A DNA stretch of 20,342 nucleotides from Propionibacteriaceae bacterium (lineage in GTDB: Bacteria; Actinomycetota; Actinomycetes; Propionibacteriales; Propionibacteriaceae): NCBI GenBank assembly GCA_024636075.1, contig JAGXHS010000092.1:1-20342 (forward strand), written 5' to 3'. The notes beneath the pieces are model-generated. The model was not told the DNA's origin. It worked only from the letters and a program-made list of their open reading frames with translations, and did no database searches. Of this stretch, positions 1-7,099 are shown piece by piece (position 1 is the stretch's first letter; the number at the start of each line of letters is the position of its first letter). The position numbers were made by a program, and so were the translations under genes.

Positions 1-166
1 CGACCACCCCACTGATCGCTGCGCCGCGACCGTCCGCGAGCAGGACGCATTCACCGACTCGGATGCGTTTGACCACCGCAGCGTGACGACCTTCGGGGCC
101 GGTGAGCAGAATCGTGTCGCCAACTGCCGCACCAGCGACGTCGGCGAGGAACAGTGCGGCGGTCAC
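1..166 (-). CDS. rsmE: 16S rRNA m3U1498 methyltransferase RsmE, N-terminal part (runs off the window)
   Basis: RsmE methylates U1498 (E. coli numbering) of 16S rRNA in assembled 30S subunits using S-adenosylmethionine. Only about the first 55 residues are present, starting VTAALFLAD and continuing through GPEGRHAAVVKRIRVGE and LLADGRG. This matches the N-terminal PUA-like RNA-binding domain of the family; the SPOUT methyltransferase domain lies outside the window. The GTG start (166-164) overlaps the dnaJ stop codon as GTGA, which indicates translational coupling. It is the third gene of hrcA-dnaJ-rsmE, a standard actinobacterial arrangement. Identification rests on the N-terminal pattern plus context. 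Confidence 0.88.
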   Translation of the reverse strand, partial: MTAALFLADVAGAAVGDTILLTGPEGRHAAVVKRIRVGECVLLADGRGAAISGVV

Positions 167-1350
167 CCGCCGAAGGCTCCACGCAACCGGTCGAAGAAGG
201 AGCCACCACCTCGCTCCACATGGGCGTCCACGGATTCCTCGTGCCTGAGTTCAGACAGGTGCCGCAGGAGTTCACGCTGCTGGTCGTCAAGCTTCGTCGG
301 CGTCTGCACCAGCAGAGTGATTCCGAGTTCGCCTCGGCCGTTGTTGCGAAGCCGCGGCACACCCCGGTTCTCCAGCGCAATCCGTGTTCCTGACTGGGTG
401 CCGGGCGGAATGTCCAGGTTCACCTGACGATTCTCGGGATCCGAGTCCTCGCGCTCGGCCTCGAGGGTGTGGATCGCCACTTCGGTGCCGAGCGCTGCGG
501 CAGTCATCGCTACCTTGATCACCATCTCCAGGTTGTCGCCGTCACGGCGGAACACTTCATGGTCGGCCACGCGCAGTTCAACGTACAGGTCGCCGGGGGG
601 TCCGCCGCCGGGGCCCACCTCGCCCTGGGAACCCAGGTGGATGCGGTTTCCGGTGGTGACACCGGCCGGGATCTTGACGTTGAGGGTGCGCTGGCTGCGC
701 ACCCGGCCCTCGCCCGAGCACTCACCGCAGGGATGGGGAATGATCGTGCCGTACCCGCGACAGGCGGGGCACGGTTGCGAGGTGCGGATGTCGCCGAGGA
801 AGGACCGCTGCACCTGGGTGATGTCGCCGCGACCGTCGCAGGTCGAGCAGGGCACCGGTTCGGAGCCCTCGGAGGCTCCTGTCCCGCTGCACTTGTGGCA
901 GATCACTGCGGTGTCGACACGCACCGGTTTGGTGATTCCGAAGGCAGCTTCAGCAAGGGTGAGAGTGAGCCGGACCAGAGCATCCTGGCCGCGCCGCACC
1001 CGCGACCGTGGGCCGCGAGAGGACTGCGCACCGAACATGGCATCCACCAGGTTGGTGAAGTCGAAACCACCACCGGAGAAGTTGCTGGCGCCGCCGAAGC
1101 CGGAGAAGCCGCCGGCTCCACCGCCGAAGCCACCGCCGAGCGGATCACCGCCACGGTCGTAGATGTCGCGCTTCTGCGGATCGTGCAGCACCTCATAGGC
1201 TTCCTGCACCTGCTTGAACTTGTCCGCAGCATCCGGCTCGGTTGCCACGTCCGGGTGCACCTTCATCGCCATTCGGCGGTAGGCCTTCTTGATCTGCTCC
1301 GGGCTCGCGTCCCTGGGAACACCCAGAACGTCGTAGTAGTCAGTGCTCAT
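163..1350 (-). CDS. dnaJ: Chaperone protein DnaJ (type I, with zinc fingers)
   Basis: Co-chaperone that stimulates the ATPase of DnaK and hands it unfolded clients in the cytoplasm. The 395 residues show an N-terminal J domain with the HPD motif at 32-34, then a Gly/Phe-rich linker (GGGFGGGAGGFSGF). Four CxxCxGxG-type zinc motifs follow (CHKCSGTG, CSTCDGRG, CPACRGYG, CGECSGEG), then the C-terminal substrate-binding domains. The start MSTDYYDVLGV is chosen because it aligns with the family N-terminus. An ATG five codons upstream (1365) overlaps the hrcA stop as ATGA and could be used instead, giving 400 residues. Being next to hrcA, this is probably the DnaJ2-type paralogue rather than the one in a dnaK-grpE-dnaJ operon (inference from context). 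It is likely repressed by HrcA through the upstream CIRCE. Confidence 0.97.
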   Translation of the reverse strand: MSTDYYDVLGVPRDASPEQIKKAYRRMAMKVHPDVATEPDAADKFKQVQEAYEVLHDPQKRDIYDRGGDPLGGGFGGGAGGFSGFGGASNFSGGGFDFTNLVDAMFGAQSSRGPRSRVRRGQDALVRLTLTLAEAAFGITKPVRVDTAVICHKCSGTGASEGSEPVPCSTCDGRGDITQVQRSFLGDIRTSQPCPACRGYGTIIPHPCGECSGEGRVRSQRTLNVKIPAGVTTGNRIHLGSQGEVGPGGGPPGDLYVELRVADHEVFRRDGDNLEMVIKVAMTAAALGTEVAIHTLEAEREDSDPENRQVNLDIPPGTQSGTRIALENRGVPRLRNNGRGELGITLLVQTPTKLDDQQRELLRHLSELRHEESVDAHVERGGGSFFDRLRGAFGG

Positions 1351-1361
1351 GTGTGGTGAAG

Positions 1362-2384
1362 TCATCCTTCGTGCAGGAAACGTCCGACATAACGGGCAAC
1401 GGCTCGCACCGCGGCCATGGTCGAGGGGTAATCCATTCGTGTGGGGCCGACGATGCCCAGCGTTGCCCACGCATCGTCGGTGGTACCGTAGCTGCTCGCC
1501 ACCACCGACGTCGACCGGAGCCGTTCGTACGAGTTCTCCCGACCGATCCGGACAGTCACGTCGCCCTGCGATCCTCTGGTGGCCTCCCCCAACAGGTGCA
1601 GCAGGACGACCTGCTCCTCCAATGCTTCCAGAACAGGCTTCACCGTCGTTTCGAACTGATCAGAAAATCTCGTCAGGTTGGGCACCCCGCCCACCACAAC
1701 GCGGTGTGACGGGTCGGCAGCCAGCAGTTCTAGCATCGCCGAGATCACCGGGCTGGCCTGGACGCGGTTCTGCACCGAGAACTCCGGCAGCAGCGCACCG
1801 AGACGCTCCACGGCCACTGCTGGGGCGACGCCCACGACGGCCTGGTTGATCGTTGCGCGAAGAGCAGCCAGATCGGCTTCCTGATGCTCGGCCAGTTCCA
1901 CGACCCGTTGCTCGACTCGACCGTTGGAGGTGATCATCACCAACAGCACCCGATGGCTGGTCAGGCTGACAAGTTCCACGTGCCGCAGGATCGCCGTCAC
2001 GCTGACCGGGTACTGCACGATCGCCACCTGGTGGGTGATCTGGGCCAGCAGGCGCACCGTGCGGGTCACCACGTCGTCGACGTCCAGGGCTCCGTGCATG
2101 AAGGTGTGGATCGCCCGTTTCTCGGCCGGCGACAGCGGCTTGACGGTGGCCAGCCGGTCCACGAACAGTCGGTAGCCCTTGTCGGTCGGGATCCGGCCCG
2201 CACTCGTGTGCGGCTGGGTGATGTAGCCCTCATCCTCCAGAGCAGCCATGTCGTTGCGGACCGTTGCGGGCGAGACGTTCAACGCGTGCCGCTCGACCAG
2301 CGCACGCGAGCCGACCGGTTCCTGGCTGGACACGTAGTCGGTGACGATGGCCTTCAGAACATCGAGCTTTCGGTCGTCCAACAT
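1362..2384 (-). CDS. hrcA: Heat-inducible transcription repressor HrcA
   Basis: HrcA binds CIRCE operators and represses chaperone genes until heat stress withdraws it. The 340-residue protein begins MLDDRKLDVLKAIVTDYV and carries the conserved N-terminal winged-helix region (PVGSRALVERHALNVSPATVRNDMAALEDEGYI, then HTSAGRIPTDKGYRLFVDRL). The regulatory C-terminal domain follows; length is normal. The ATG at 2384 is preferred over the longer reading because it matches the family N-terminus and is preceded by a strong purine-rich ribosome site (GGGGAGGGGAG). It is followed after 11 nt by dnaJ. A CIRCE element lies 21 nt upstream of the start codon, so the gene is almost certainly autoregulated. 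Confidence 0.97.
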   Translation of the reverse strand: MLDDRKLDVLKAIVTDYVSSQEPVGSRALVERHALNVSPATVRNDMAALEDEGYITQPHTSAGRIPTDKGYRLFVDRLATVKPLSPAEKRAIHTFMHGALDVDDVVTRTVRLLAQITHQVAIVQYPVSVTAILRHVELVSLTSHRVLLVMITSNGRVEQRVVELAEHQEADLAALRATINQAVVGVAPAVAVERLGALLPEFSVQNRVQASPVISAMLELLAADPSHRVVVGGVPNLTRFSDQFETTVKPVLEALEEQVVLLHLLGEATRGSQGDVTVRIGRENSYERLRSTSVVASSYGTTDDAWATLGIVGPTRMDYPSTMAAVRAVARYVGRFLHEG

Positions 2385-2404
2385 CTCCCCTCCCCTCGCG
2401 TCAC

Positions 2405-2431
2405 TTGGCACTCAGATTGCGCGAGTGCCAG
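2405..2431. promoter_or_regulatory. CIRCE operator (HrcA binding site)
   Basis: TTGGCACTC, nine spacer bases, then GAGTGCCAG. The inner eight bases of each arm (2406-2413 and 2423-2430) are perfect inverted repeats. The consensus CIRCE is TTAGCACTC-N9-GAGTGCTAA. The position directly upstream of hrcA is the expected one, and HrcA bound here would block transcription of hrcA-dnaJ-rsmE. Confidence 0.95.
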
Positions 2432-2435
2432 TGTA
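2430..2435 (-). promoter_or_regulatory. Putative -10 hexamer of the hrcA-dnaJ-rsmE promoter
   Basis: Read on the minus strand the hexamer is TACACT, a good match to the TAnnnT housekeeping -10. It sits at the edge of the CIRCE, so the operator would cover the transcription start. No convincing -35 hexamer is visible. Confidence 0.4.
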
Positions 2436-2616
2436 GCCGCTGTGCTGCGATCAGCCGAGTGGCGCCCGACCGGCAGTCGAGGATCGACCACGCCGCCGCC
2501 ACCCTCTGATTGGACAGTTTGGGCTCGGCGTCTGGGCGCTGGGCAGCCCTCGAACGACTCTCCCGCCATCGGCAGGACCTCAATTCCTCGCAAAGCAACA
2601 CTCGACTGGCCCAGTA

Positions 2617-2629
2617 ATGATACTTTTAC
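2617..2629 (-). promoter_or_regulatory. Candidate operator motif shared with the ABC importer promoter
   Basis: On the minus strand this reads GTAAAAGTATCAT. It agrees at 10 of 13 positions with GTTAAAGTTTCAA at 10154-10166, ahead of the importer. Extended by three bases it is flanked by GTAA and TTAC, a short inverted repeat. It may be a binding site for a common sugar-responsive repressor; this is inference from similarity only. Confidence 0.3.
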
Positions 2630-2686
2630 CGCAGATCGTGTGAATTTCTCCAGAGTTGGACGTTCTGCAGAGTTGCACGGTCGCTC

Positions 2687-2703
2687 GTTCGGGAGACCCG
2701 AAC
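2687..2703. promoter_or_regulatory. Perfect 17-bp palindrome upstream of the aldolase gene
   Basis: GTTCGGG, AGA, CCCGAAC: seven-base arms with a three-base centre, 41 nt before the aldolase start codon. It could be a repressor operator, or a GC-rich hairpin in the leader RNA. Its centre lies 55 bp from the centre of a second palindrome on the start codon, close to five helical turns. Confidence 0.45.
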
Positions 2704-2741
2704 CTTCCTGCAGTCACGAACGACAGTAAGGGGCACCCATC

Positions 2742-2758
2742 CGATGAACGGTTCATCG
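2742..2758. promoter_or_regulatory. Perfect palindrome covering the aldolase start codon
   Basis: CGATGAAC, G, GTTCATCG: eight-base arms around a single central base, with the ATG (2744-2746) inside the left arm. As DNA it fits an operator for a dimeric regulator. As RNA it could fold as a seven-pair stem with a CGG loop that hides the start codon. Which role applies, if either, cannot be told from sequence. Confidence 0.45.
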
Positions 2759-3532
2759 CTTCGTACCGGACAGTTGTTCCGCCCGCGCTCTGGCCGCAGC
2801 TTCATCACCGCCTTCGACCACGGCACCAATCTCGTGGTGGGTCCGGAGTTCGGCAGCCCGCTCAAGGTGCTGACGAAGATCGTGGAGGGTGAGCCGGACG
2901 GTGTCCTGCTGAGTGCTGGCATGCTCAAGGCGGGAGCCGAGTTGTTCGCCCACCGGGGCGCCCCGGTACCCATCGTGCGCGCCGACTGGACGGTGATCAA
3001 CGACGACTGGAAGGCCGACGTCGGCGACCAGTATGAAGTGTTGCTCTCGCCCAGCGACGCTGCCGCGATGGGCGCCGGTGCGATCTGCATGTACCTGATC
3101 ATGGGCCCGGACTGCGGGAAGACCTTCGCTGCCAATGTGAGGTCGTTGTCCCAGGCGGCCGCGGAGGCGTCCCGGATCGGTCTGCCGCTGATCATCGAAG
3201 CGACGCTGTGGGGCAGCCGACATCGCGGCAACACCAAGGACCCCCAGCTGCTGCAGCACGCGATCCGAATGGCCTACGAAATCGGCGCCGACGCCATCAA
3301 GACTGAATTCGTCGACGACGTCGACACCATGCGGGCGATCATCTCATCGGTCGAAGTGCCGGTGCTGACGCTCGGCGGAGCCAAGGGAGAGACTGCCGAC
3401 GTCATCGGTGCCGCGCGCGGCGCCATCCGGGCAGGGGCCCGGGGATTGATCTTCGGACGCAATGTGTGGAACACCCCCGATCCGGTGGCCATCACCCGAG
3501 AGCTGAGCAACGTCGTCCACGAGACCGCCTGA
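2744..3532 (+). CDS. Class I (Schiff-base) aldolase of the DeoC/LacD/FbaB-LsrF superfamily
   Basis: This is predicted to cleave a ketose phosphate (or related acyl phosphate) in the cytoplasm by an imine mechanism. The 262-residue TIM-barrel protein shows the opening FDHG at 24-27. It has GADAIKTEF with the likely Schiff-base lysine at K186, equivalent to the GAD-(I/V)-K-T motif of FbaB and LsrF. Phosphate-binding signatures are GGAKGE (211-216) and GLIFGRN (234-240). Length fits the family. The gene opens a three-gene operon: its stop overlaps the start of the dehydrogenase by one base (TGATG), and the FGGY kinase follows. The kinase upstream in the pathway suggests a sugar-phosphate substrate. 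It could be a fructose- or tagatose-phosphate-type aldolase or an LsrF-like enzyme; the substrate is unassigned. The start codon lies inside a perfect palindrome. Confidence 0.85.
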   Translation: MNGSSLRTGQLFRPRSGRSFITAFDHGTNLVVGPEFGSPLKVLTKIVEGEPDGVLLSAGMLKAGAELFAHRGAPVPIVRADWTVINDDWKADVGDQYEVLLSPSDAAAMGAGAICMYLIMGPDCGKTFAANVRSLSQAAAEASRIGLPLIIEATLWGSRHRGNTKDPQLLQHAIRMAYEIGADAIKTEFVDDVDTMRAIISSVEVPVLTLGGAKGETADVIGAARGAIRAGARGLIFGRNVWNTPDPVAITRELSNVVHETA

Positions 3533-4614
3533 TGCTCGCCTTCACCTACCAGGGCGCGGGACAGTCGGCGAAGCTGATCGACCTGGAGCGTCCCGACCCC
3601 GGCCCGGGGGAAGTCCTCCTGCGGATCGGTGCCAACACCGTCTGCGGGACCGATCTGCGGATCCTTCGTGGTGAGAAGACCAACCTGGACATGGGCGTCG
3701 TATTGGGCCACGAGGTGGCAGGCTGGATCGACACCCTCGGTGAGGGCGTCAGCGGTTACCGGGTCGGCGATCTCGCCACGGTGGTTCCGTCACTGAGCTG
3801 TGGCACCTGCCAGCTATGCGTGCGAGGTTACGAACACCTCTGTGACGACGCCCCACTGGTCGGCTACCAGGTCAACGGAGGTCTGGCCGAGTTCATGCTC
3901 GTTCCCGAGTGTGCCGTCTCCGCCAGGCGCCTGATCAGCGCGAGCAACAGCGAGCTGAGACCCGAACAGGTGGCCCTCACCGAGCCCATCTCCTGCTGTC
4001 TGGGTGGGCAACGCAATTACCAGGTGCACGTCTCGGACACCGTGGTGATTCTGGGAGCGGGGCCGATCGGCCTGATTCACCTGCAGCTGGCACTGCTCGC
4101 CGGCGCCCGGCATGTGGTGGTGTCCGATCCCTCGGGGCCACGTCGTGCGGCAGCCGAGCACTTCGGCGCCACCCACACGGTCGATCCGGCCACCGGCAAC
4201 CTGGAGGAAACCGTGCTGGGCTTGACGGATGGCCACGGGGCGGATGTCGCGGTTCTGTGCATCGGGATCCCCGCGCTGCTGAACCAGGCACTTCGGCTGG
4301 TTCGCAAGCGAGGCCGGGTGAGCGTCTTCGCGGGCTTCGCCAAGGAAGGCTGGTCCGAGATCGCTGCCAACCTGATCCACTACCGCGAGATCACCGTCAC
4401 CGGAGCGTCGAACTCCGGCCGCGAACAGTTCGCCGAGGCGCTGCAGCTGATCGTCGACGGACGCATTAACACCACAGACATGGTCACACATCGATTTCCG
4501 CTGTCACAGGCGACGGAGGCGATCGATTTCGTGGCCACCGGGGAAGGCATCAAGGTAGCAGTCATCCCCGATTGGAACTACAACCACCACCAGAAGGAGC
4601 AAAACAATGCCTGA
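3532..4614 (+). CDS. Zinc-dependent medium-chain alcohol/polyol dehydrogenase
   Basis: The 360-residue MDR-family enzyme probably oxidises a sugar alcohol or sugar hydroxyl with NAD+. Catalytic zinc ligands are visible as C38 (in TVCGTD) and H60-E61 (GHE), with E151 in the following EP motif. A structural zinc lobe is formed by C90, C93, C96 and C104. The Rossmann fold carries GAGPIG at 175-180, and D199 at the end of the second strand suggests NAD rather than NADP preference. The chosen ATG overlaps the aldolase stop; upstream in-frame codons would extend into the aldolase gene and add nothing family-like. The 3' end overlaps the kinase start by 8 nt. Sorbitol, threonine and galactitol dehydrogenases are relatives; the substrate is not resolved. 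Confidence 0.88.
   Translation: MLAFTYQGAGQSAKLIDLERPDPGPGEVLLRIGANTVCGTDLRILRGEKTNLDMGVVLGHEVAGWIDTLGEGVSGYRVGDLATVVPSLSCGTCQLCVRGYEHLCDDAPLVGYQVNGGLAEFMLVPECAVSARRLISASNSELRPEQVALTEPISCCLGGQRNYQVHVSDTVVILGAGPIGLIHLQLALLAGARHVVVSDPSGPRRAAAEHFGATHTVDPATGNLEETVLGLTDGHGADVAVLCIGIPALLNQALRLVRKRGRVSVFAGFAKEGWSEIAANLIHYREITVTGASNSGREQFAEALQLIVDGRINTTDMVTHRFPLSQATEAIDFVATGEGIKVAVIPDWNYNHHQKEQNNA
4594..4599 (+). promoter_or_regulatory. Ribosome binding site of the FGGY kinase
   Basis: AAGGAG, seven bases before the ATG at 4607 and inside the 3' end of the dehydrogenase gene. It is the only strong Shine-Dalgarno of this operon and fixes the kinase start. Confidence 0.7.
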
Positions 4615-6100
4615 TGAAAAAGGCTTGGTCATCGGTATCGACTTCGGTACTGGAAGTTCAAAAGGCGTTCTCGCTCGGGCAAACGGCGAGGTCGTCGCCT
4701 CCGCACAGAAGGACCATCGTACCTCGATGCCCAAGCCGGGCCACGTGGAACATGACGCCGACGAGGTCTGGTGGGCAGATTTCCTCGCGATCGTCACCGA
4801 CCTGTTGCGCAAGGCCGATGGACCCATCGTGGCAATCACCACCTCCGGCATCGGTCCCTGCAGTTTGTTCTGTGACGAGCGGGGCGAGCCACTGCGCCCG
4901 GCAATCCTCTACGGGGTCGACACCCGCGCACACAAGGAAGTCGAGGAGCTCACCGAGAAGCTCGGCTACGACGCCATCCTGGACAAGTGCGGCAACGAGC
5001 TCACCTCGCAGTCCCAGGGCCCGAAGCTGCTCTGGACCGCCAAGAACGAGCCGTGGATCTGGGCGAAGGCGAAGTACGTCTTCATGTCTCAGACGTACGT
5101 GGCCTTCAAGCTGACCGGCGAGTACGTCCTCGACCACCTCTCCGCCTCCATGTTCGATCCGCTGTACTCCCCCAAGACCCAGGACTGGATCTCCGAGTGG
5201 GCTGAGGAGGTCGCACCCGGGCTGCCGTTGCCGAACCTGAAGTACAGCAACGAGATTGCCGGCTACATCACCGCCGAGGGCGCCAAGCTCTCCGGCCTGC
5301 CAGAGGGAATCCCGGTGGGTGTCGGCAGCACCGACGCCTTCAGCGAGGCGCTGTCGGTGGGTGTGAAGGATCCCGGCGACGTGATGCTGATGTACGGCTC
5401 CACCATCGTCGTCGACCTGATCTCCGAGCAGATGATGCCGCACCCCAACCTGTGGTCGAACACCGGCACCTACAAGGGAACCTACTGCCTCGCCGGTGGC
5501 CTGTCCGCCTCCGGTGCATTGACCACGTGGCTGCGCGACCTCACGGGTGGTGTGGAGTACGCAGTGCTCACCGAAGAAGCCATCGAGGTTCCCCCGGGCT
5601 CCAACGGACTGCTGGCACTGCCCTACTTCGCCGGCGAGCGCACGCCGATCAGCGACCCGATGGCACGGGGCGTGATCGCGGGGCTCACCCTGTCCACCAC
5701 CCGCGCCGAGATGTACCGGGCGCTGTTGGAGGCCACCGCGTTCGGCACCAGGCACGTGATCGAGTCGATCAGGGCGTCCGGCGGTGAGGACAAACGATTC
5801 GTTGCCGTCGGTGGTGGCACCAAGGGCGGGCTGTGGACACAGATCATCTCTGACGTCTGCGGCATCGAGCAGCACCTGCCAGCCTACGCCATCGGCGCCA
5901 GCTACGGTGACGCCCTGATCAGCGCCCAGATCGCCGGTTTCGCCGACGAGAACACCGACTGGACCAAGATCAACGACGTGGTGAAGCCGCAGGCGGGGAA
6001 CAAGGAGCGCTACGACGCCCTGTACGAGCGCTACCTGGAGCTGTACCCGGCCACGAAGGACATCATGCACTTCCTGGCAGACATGCAGATCAACGGCTGA
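4607..6100 (+). CDS. FGGY-family carbohydrate kinase (xylulokinase-like)
   Basis: ATP-dependent sugar kinase, 497 residues, the usual size. The N-terminal ATPase-fold phosphate loop is DFGTGSSKG (12-20), and a sugar-side motif GVDTRA lies at 103-108. The likely catalytic base is D243 in GSTDAFSEAL. The second domain has the adenine-side motif GGGTKGGLWTQ (402-412) and GASYGDAL (430-437), typical of xylulo-, glycero- and related kinases. It overlaps the dehydrogenase gene by 8 nt and is the last gene of the operon, followed by a strong hairpin. A logical order is oxidation of a polyol to a ketose, phosphorylation by this kinase, then cleavage by the aldolase. Xylulokinase itself would need no aldolase, so a different ketose, or an LsrK-like role, is possible. 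Confidence 0.9.
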   Translation: MPDEKGLVIGIDFGTGSSKGVLARANGEVVASAQKDHRTSMPKPGHVEHDADEVWWADFLAIVTDLLRKADGPIVAITTSGIGPCSLFCDERGEPLRPAILYGVDTRAHKEVEELTEKLGYDAILDKCGNELTSQSQGPKLLWTAKNEPWIWAKAKYVFMSQTYVAFKLTGEYVLDHLSASMFDPLYSPKTQDWISEWAEEVAPGLPLPNLKYSNEIAGYITAEGAKLSGLPEGIPVGVGSTDAFSEALSVGVKDPGDVMLMYGSTIVVDLISEQMMPHPNLWSNTGTYKGTYCLAGGLSASGALTTWLRDLTGGVEYAVLTEEAIEVPPGSNGLLALPYFAGERTPISDPMARGVIAGLTLSTTRAEMYRALLEATAFGTRHVIESIRASGGEDKRFVAVGGGTKGGLWTQIISDVCGIEQHLPAYAIGASYGDALISAQIAGFADENTDWTKINDVVKPQAGNKERYDALYERYLELYPATKDIMHFLADMQING

Positions 6101-6115
6101 GCCATCTGATCGGCC

Positions 6116-6153
6116 GATGGGGCCGCGGGGTCTTCGGACCCTGCGGCCCCATC
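6116..6153 (+). terminator. Strong hairpin ending the aldolase-dehydrogenase-kinase operon
   Basis: A 17-base stem (6116-6132 with 6137-6153) closed by a TTCG tetraloop, with a single G-T wobble in RNA. It starts 16 nt after the kinase stop codon. No T-run follows, as is common for actinobacterial hairpin terminators. Confidence 0.8.
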
Positions 6154-6179
6154 GCGTCTGCGCCCGACCGGACGTCACC

Positions 6180-6185
6180 TACACT
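6180..6185 (+). promoter_or_regulatory. Putative -10 of the MBL-fold gene, leaderless transcript
   Basis: TACACT ends six bases before the GTG start at 6192, so transcription would begin at or next to the start codon. There is no Shine-Dalgarno sequence upstream. The -35 is not recognisable. Confidence 0.5.
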
Positions 6186-6191
6186 CGTCGG

Positions 6192-7064
6192 GTGAATGAC
6201 GAGAGCTTCCAAATCGGTCCATGGCGCCAGATCGCAGAGGGTGTCCACGTGGCGCGGCTGCAACCGGAATCGGTCAATGTGGGGCTGGTCGTCGGCGACG
6301 AACGCGTCCTGCTCATCGACACCGGGTCGTCCCCGGAGCAGGGGCGTCAGCTGGCGGCTTCGGTTCGCAAGCTGTTGGGCCGAGGAGTGGATGTGGTGGT
6401 CATCACCCACTGGCACCACGACCATTGGTTCGGACTCGCCGGATTCGAAGACGTGCAGTCCATCGGACACGCAAGCCTGATCGGCCGGGTCACGTCGAGC
6501 GAGGTCGAAGAGGCCGCCGCCGAGCTCGGCTTCGACGCAGACGACGTGGTCGCGCCGAACGACACGATGTTCCTCGCCAAGATGGTCGACCTGGGATCAC
6601 GACGGGTGGAGATCGTTCATCTGGGCAGCGGACACACCGATGGCGACGTCATCGTGAACGTGCCGGACGCTGGCGTCATCTTCACCGGCGACCTGTTCGA
6701 GACGGCTGGTGATCCTCACTTCGGGGACGACTGTGTGGTCCGGGAATGGCCGCTCGCTCTGGACGGTGTGCTGGGATCCTCCCGCGAGGACACCCTCTTC
6801 GTGCCCGGTCACGGCGAACCCGGGGACCAAGCCGATGTCTTCGATCAGCGCGGGTCCATTTCGATGATGTTCTCCTTGATCGAGGATCTCGTGCTGCGCG
6901 GCACCAAACTGGAGCAGGCCCTGCACAGTGTGGACACTGCGGACCCAGCTGACGAGTGGCCCTTCACCCTCGACACCGTGCGATCAGCCATGCCCGTGGT
7001 CTATGCGGAACTGGCGGCGCTGGACATCACACCGCGCACCCAACTACCGCTGGCCGGCCACTGA
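6192..7064 (+). CDS. Metallo-beta-lactamase-fold hydrolase
   Basis: A 290-residue binuclear-metal hydrolase of the glyoxalase II-like MBL superfamily. The metal motif HWHHDH occurs at 73-78 (H73, H75, D77, H78). Further ligands are H148 in GSGHTDGD, D167 in FTGDLFE and H207 in PGHGEPGD. There is no signal peptide, so it is presumably cytoplasmic. The GTG start (VNDESFQIGPW) is chosen because a -10-like TACACT lies six bases before it; an upstream ATG at 6117 would start within the kinase terminator hairpin. The gene has its own promoter, so it need not belong to the sugar operon. It is convergent with the phosphatase gene, 35 nt away. Substrate unknown; a thioesterase, lactonase or phosphodiesterase role is possible. 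Confidence 0.85.
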   Translation: MNDESFQIGPWRQIAEGVHVARLQPESVNVGLVVGDERVLLIDTGSSPEQGRQLAASVRKLLGRGVDVVVITHWHHDHWFGLAGFEDVQSIGHASLIGRVTSSEVEEAAAELGFDADDVVAPNDTMFLAKMVDLGSRRVEIVHLGSGHTDGDVIVNVPDAGVIFTGDLFETAGDPHFGDDCVVREWPLALDGVLGSSREDTLFVPGHGEPGDQADVFDQRGSISMMFSLIEDLVLRGTKLEQALHSVDTADPADEWPFTLDTVRSAMPVVYAELAALDITPRTQLPLAGH

Positions 7065-7099
7065 CACCGTCGGCCACAGCGAGCCACGGGCCGGAGCGC

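Larger units (their letters stand above)
2432..2743. other. 312-nt intergenic control region between hrcA and the aldolase operon
   Basis: No credible gene is seen here. The region separates divergent operons. It holds an AT-rich patch (about 2613-2629) that resembles a motif upstream of the ABC importer, and an 8-bp direct repeat CAGAGTTG at 2651-2658 and 2668-2675. It also holds a perfect palindrome at 2687-2703 and a weak ribosome site (AAGGGG, about 10 nt before the ATG). The plus-strand promoter is probably in or near the AT-rich patch (GATACT at 2619-2624 could be a -10), but no clear -35 was found. Confidence 0.5.

Noticed and set aside
163..1470. Longer DnaJ starting at 1470
   Set aside because: The extra 40 residues overlap hrcA coding sequence and do not resemble DnaJ N-termini.
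3466..4614. Longer dehydrogenase starting at 3466
   Set aside because: The extra 22 residues lie inside the aldolase gene; the ATG at 3532 gives the expected family N-terminus.
4658..6178. 506-codon open frame on the minus strand across the FGGY kinase
   Set aside because: It is antisense to a clearly assigned kinase gene; its translation is rich in Gly/Val/Arg with no family motif, as expected for shadow frames in high-GC DNA.
7051..7093. GC-rich inverted repeats between the MBL and phosphatase genes as a bidirectional terminator
   Set aside because: TGGCCGGCCA lies within the MBL coding end and CGGCC-N13-GGCCG is only five pairs with no T-run; too weak to call.
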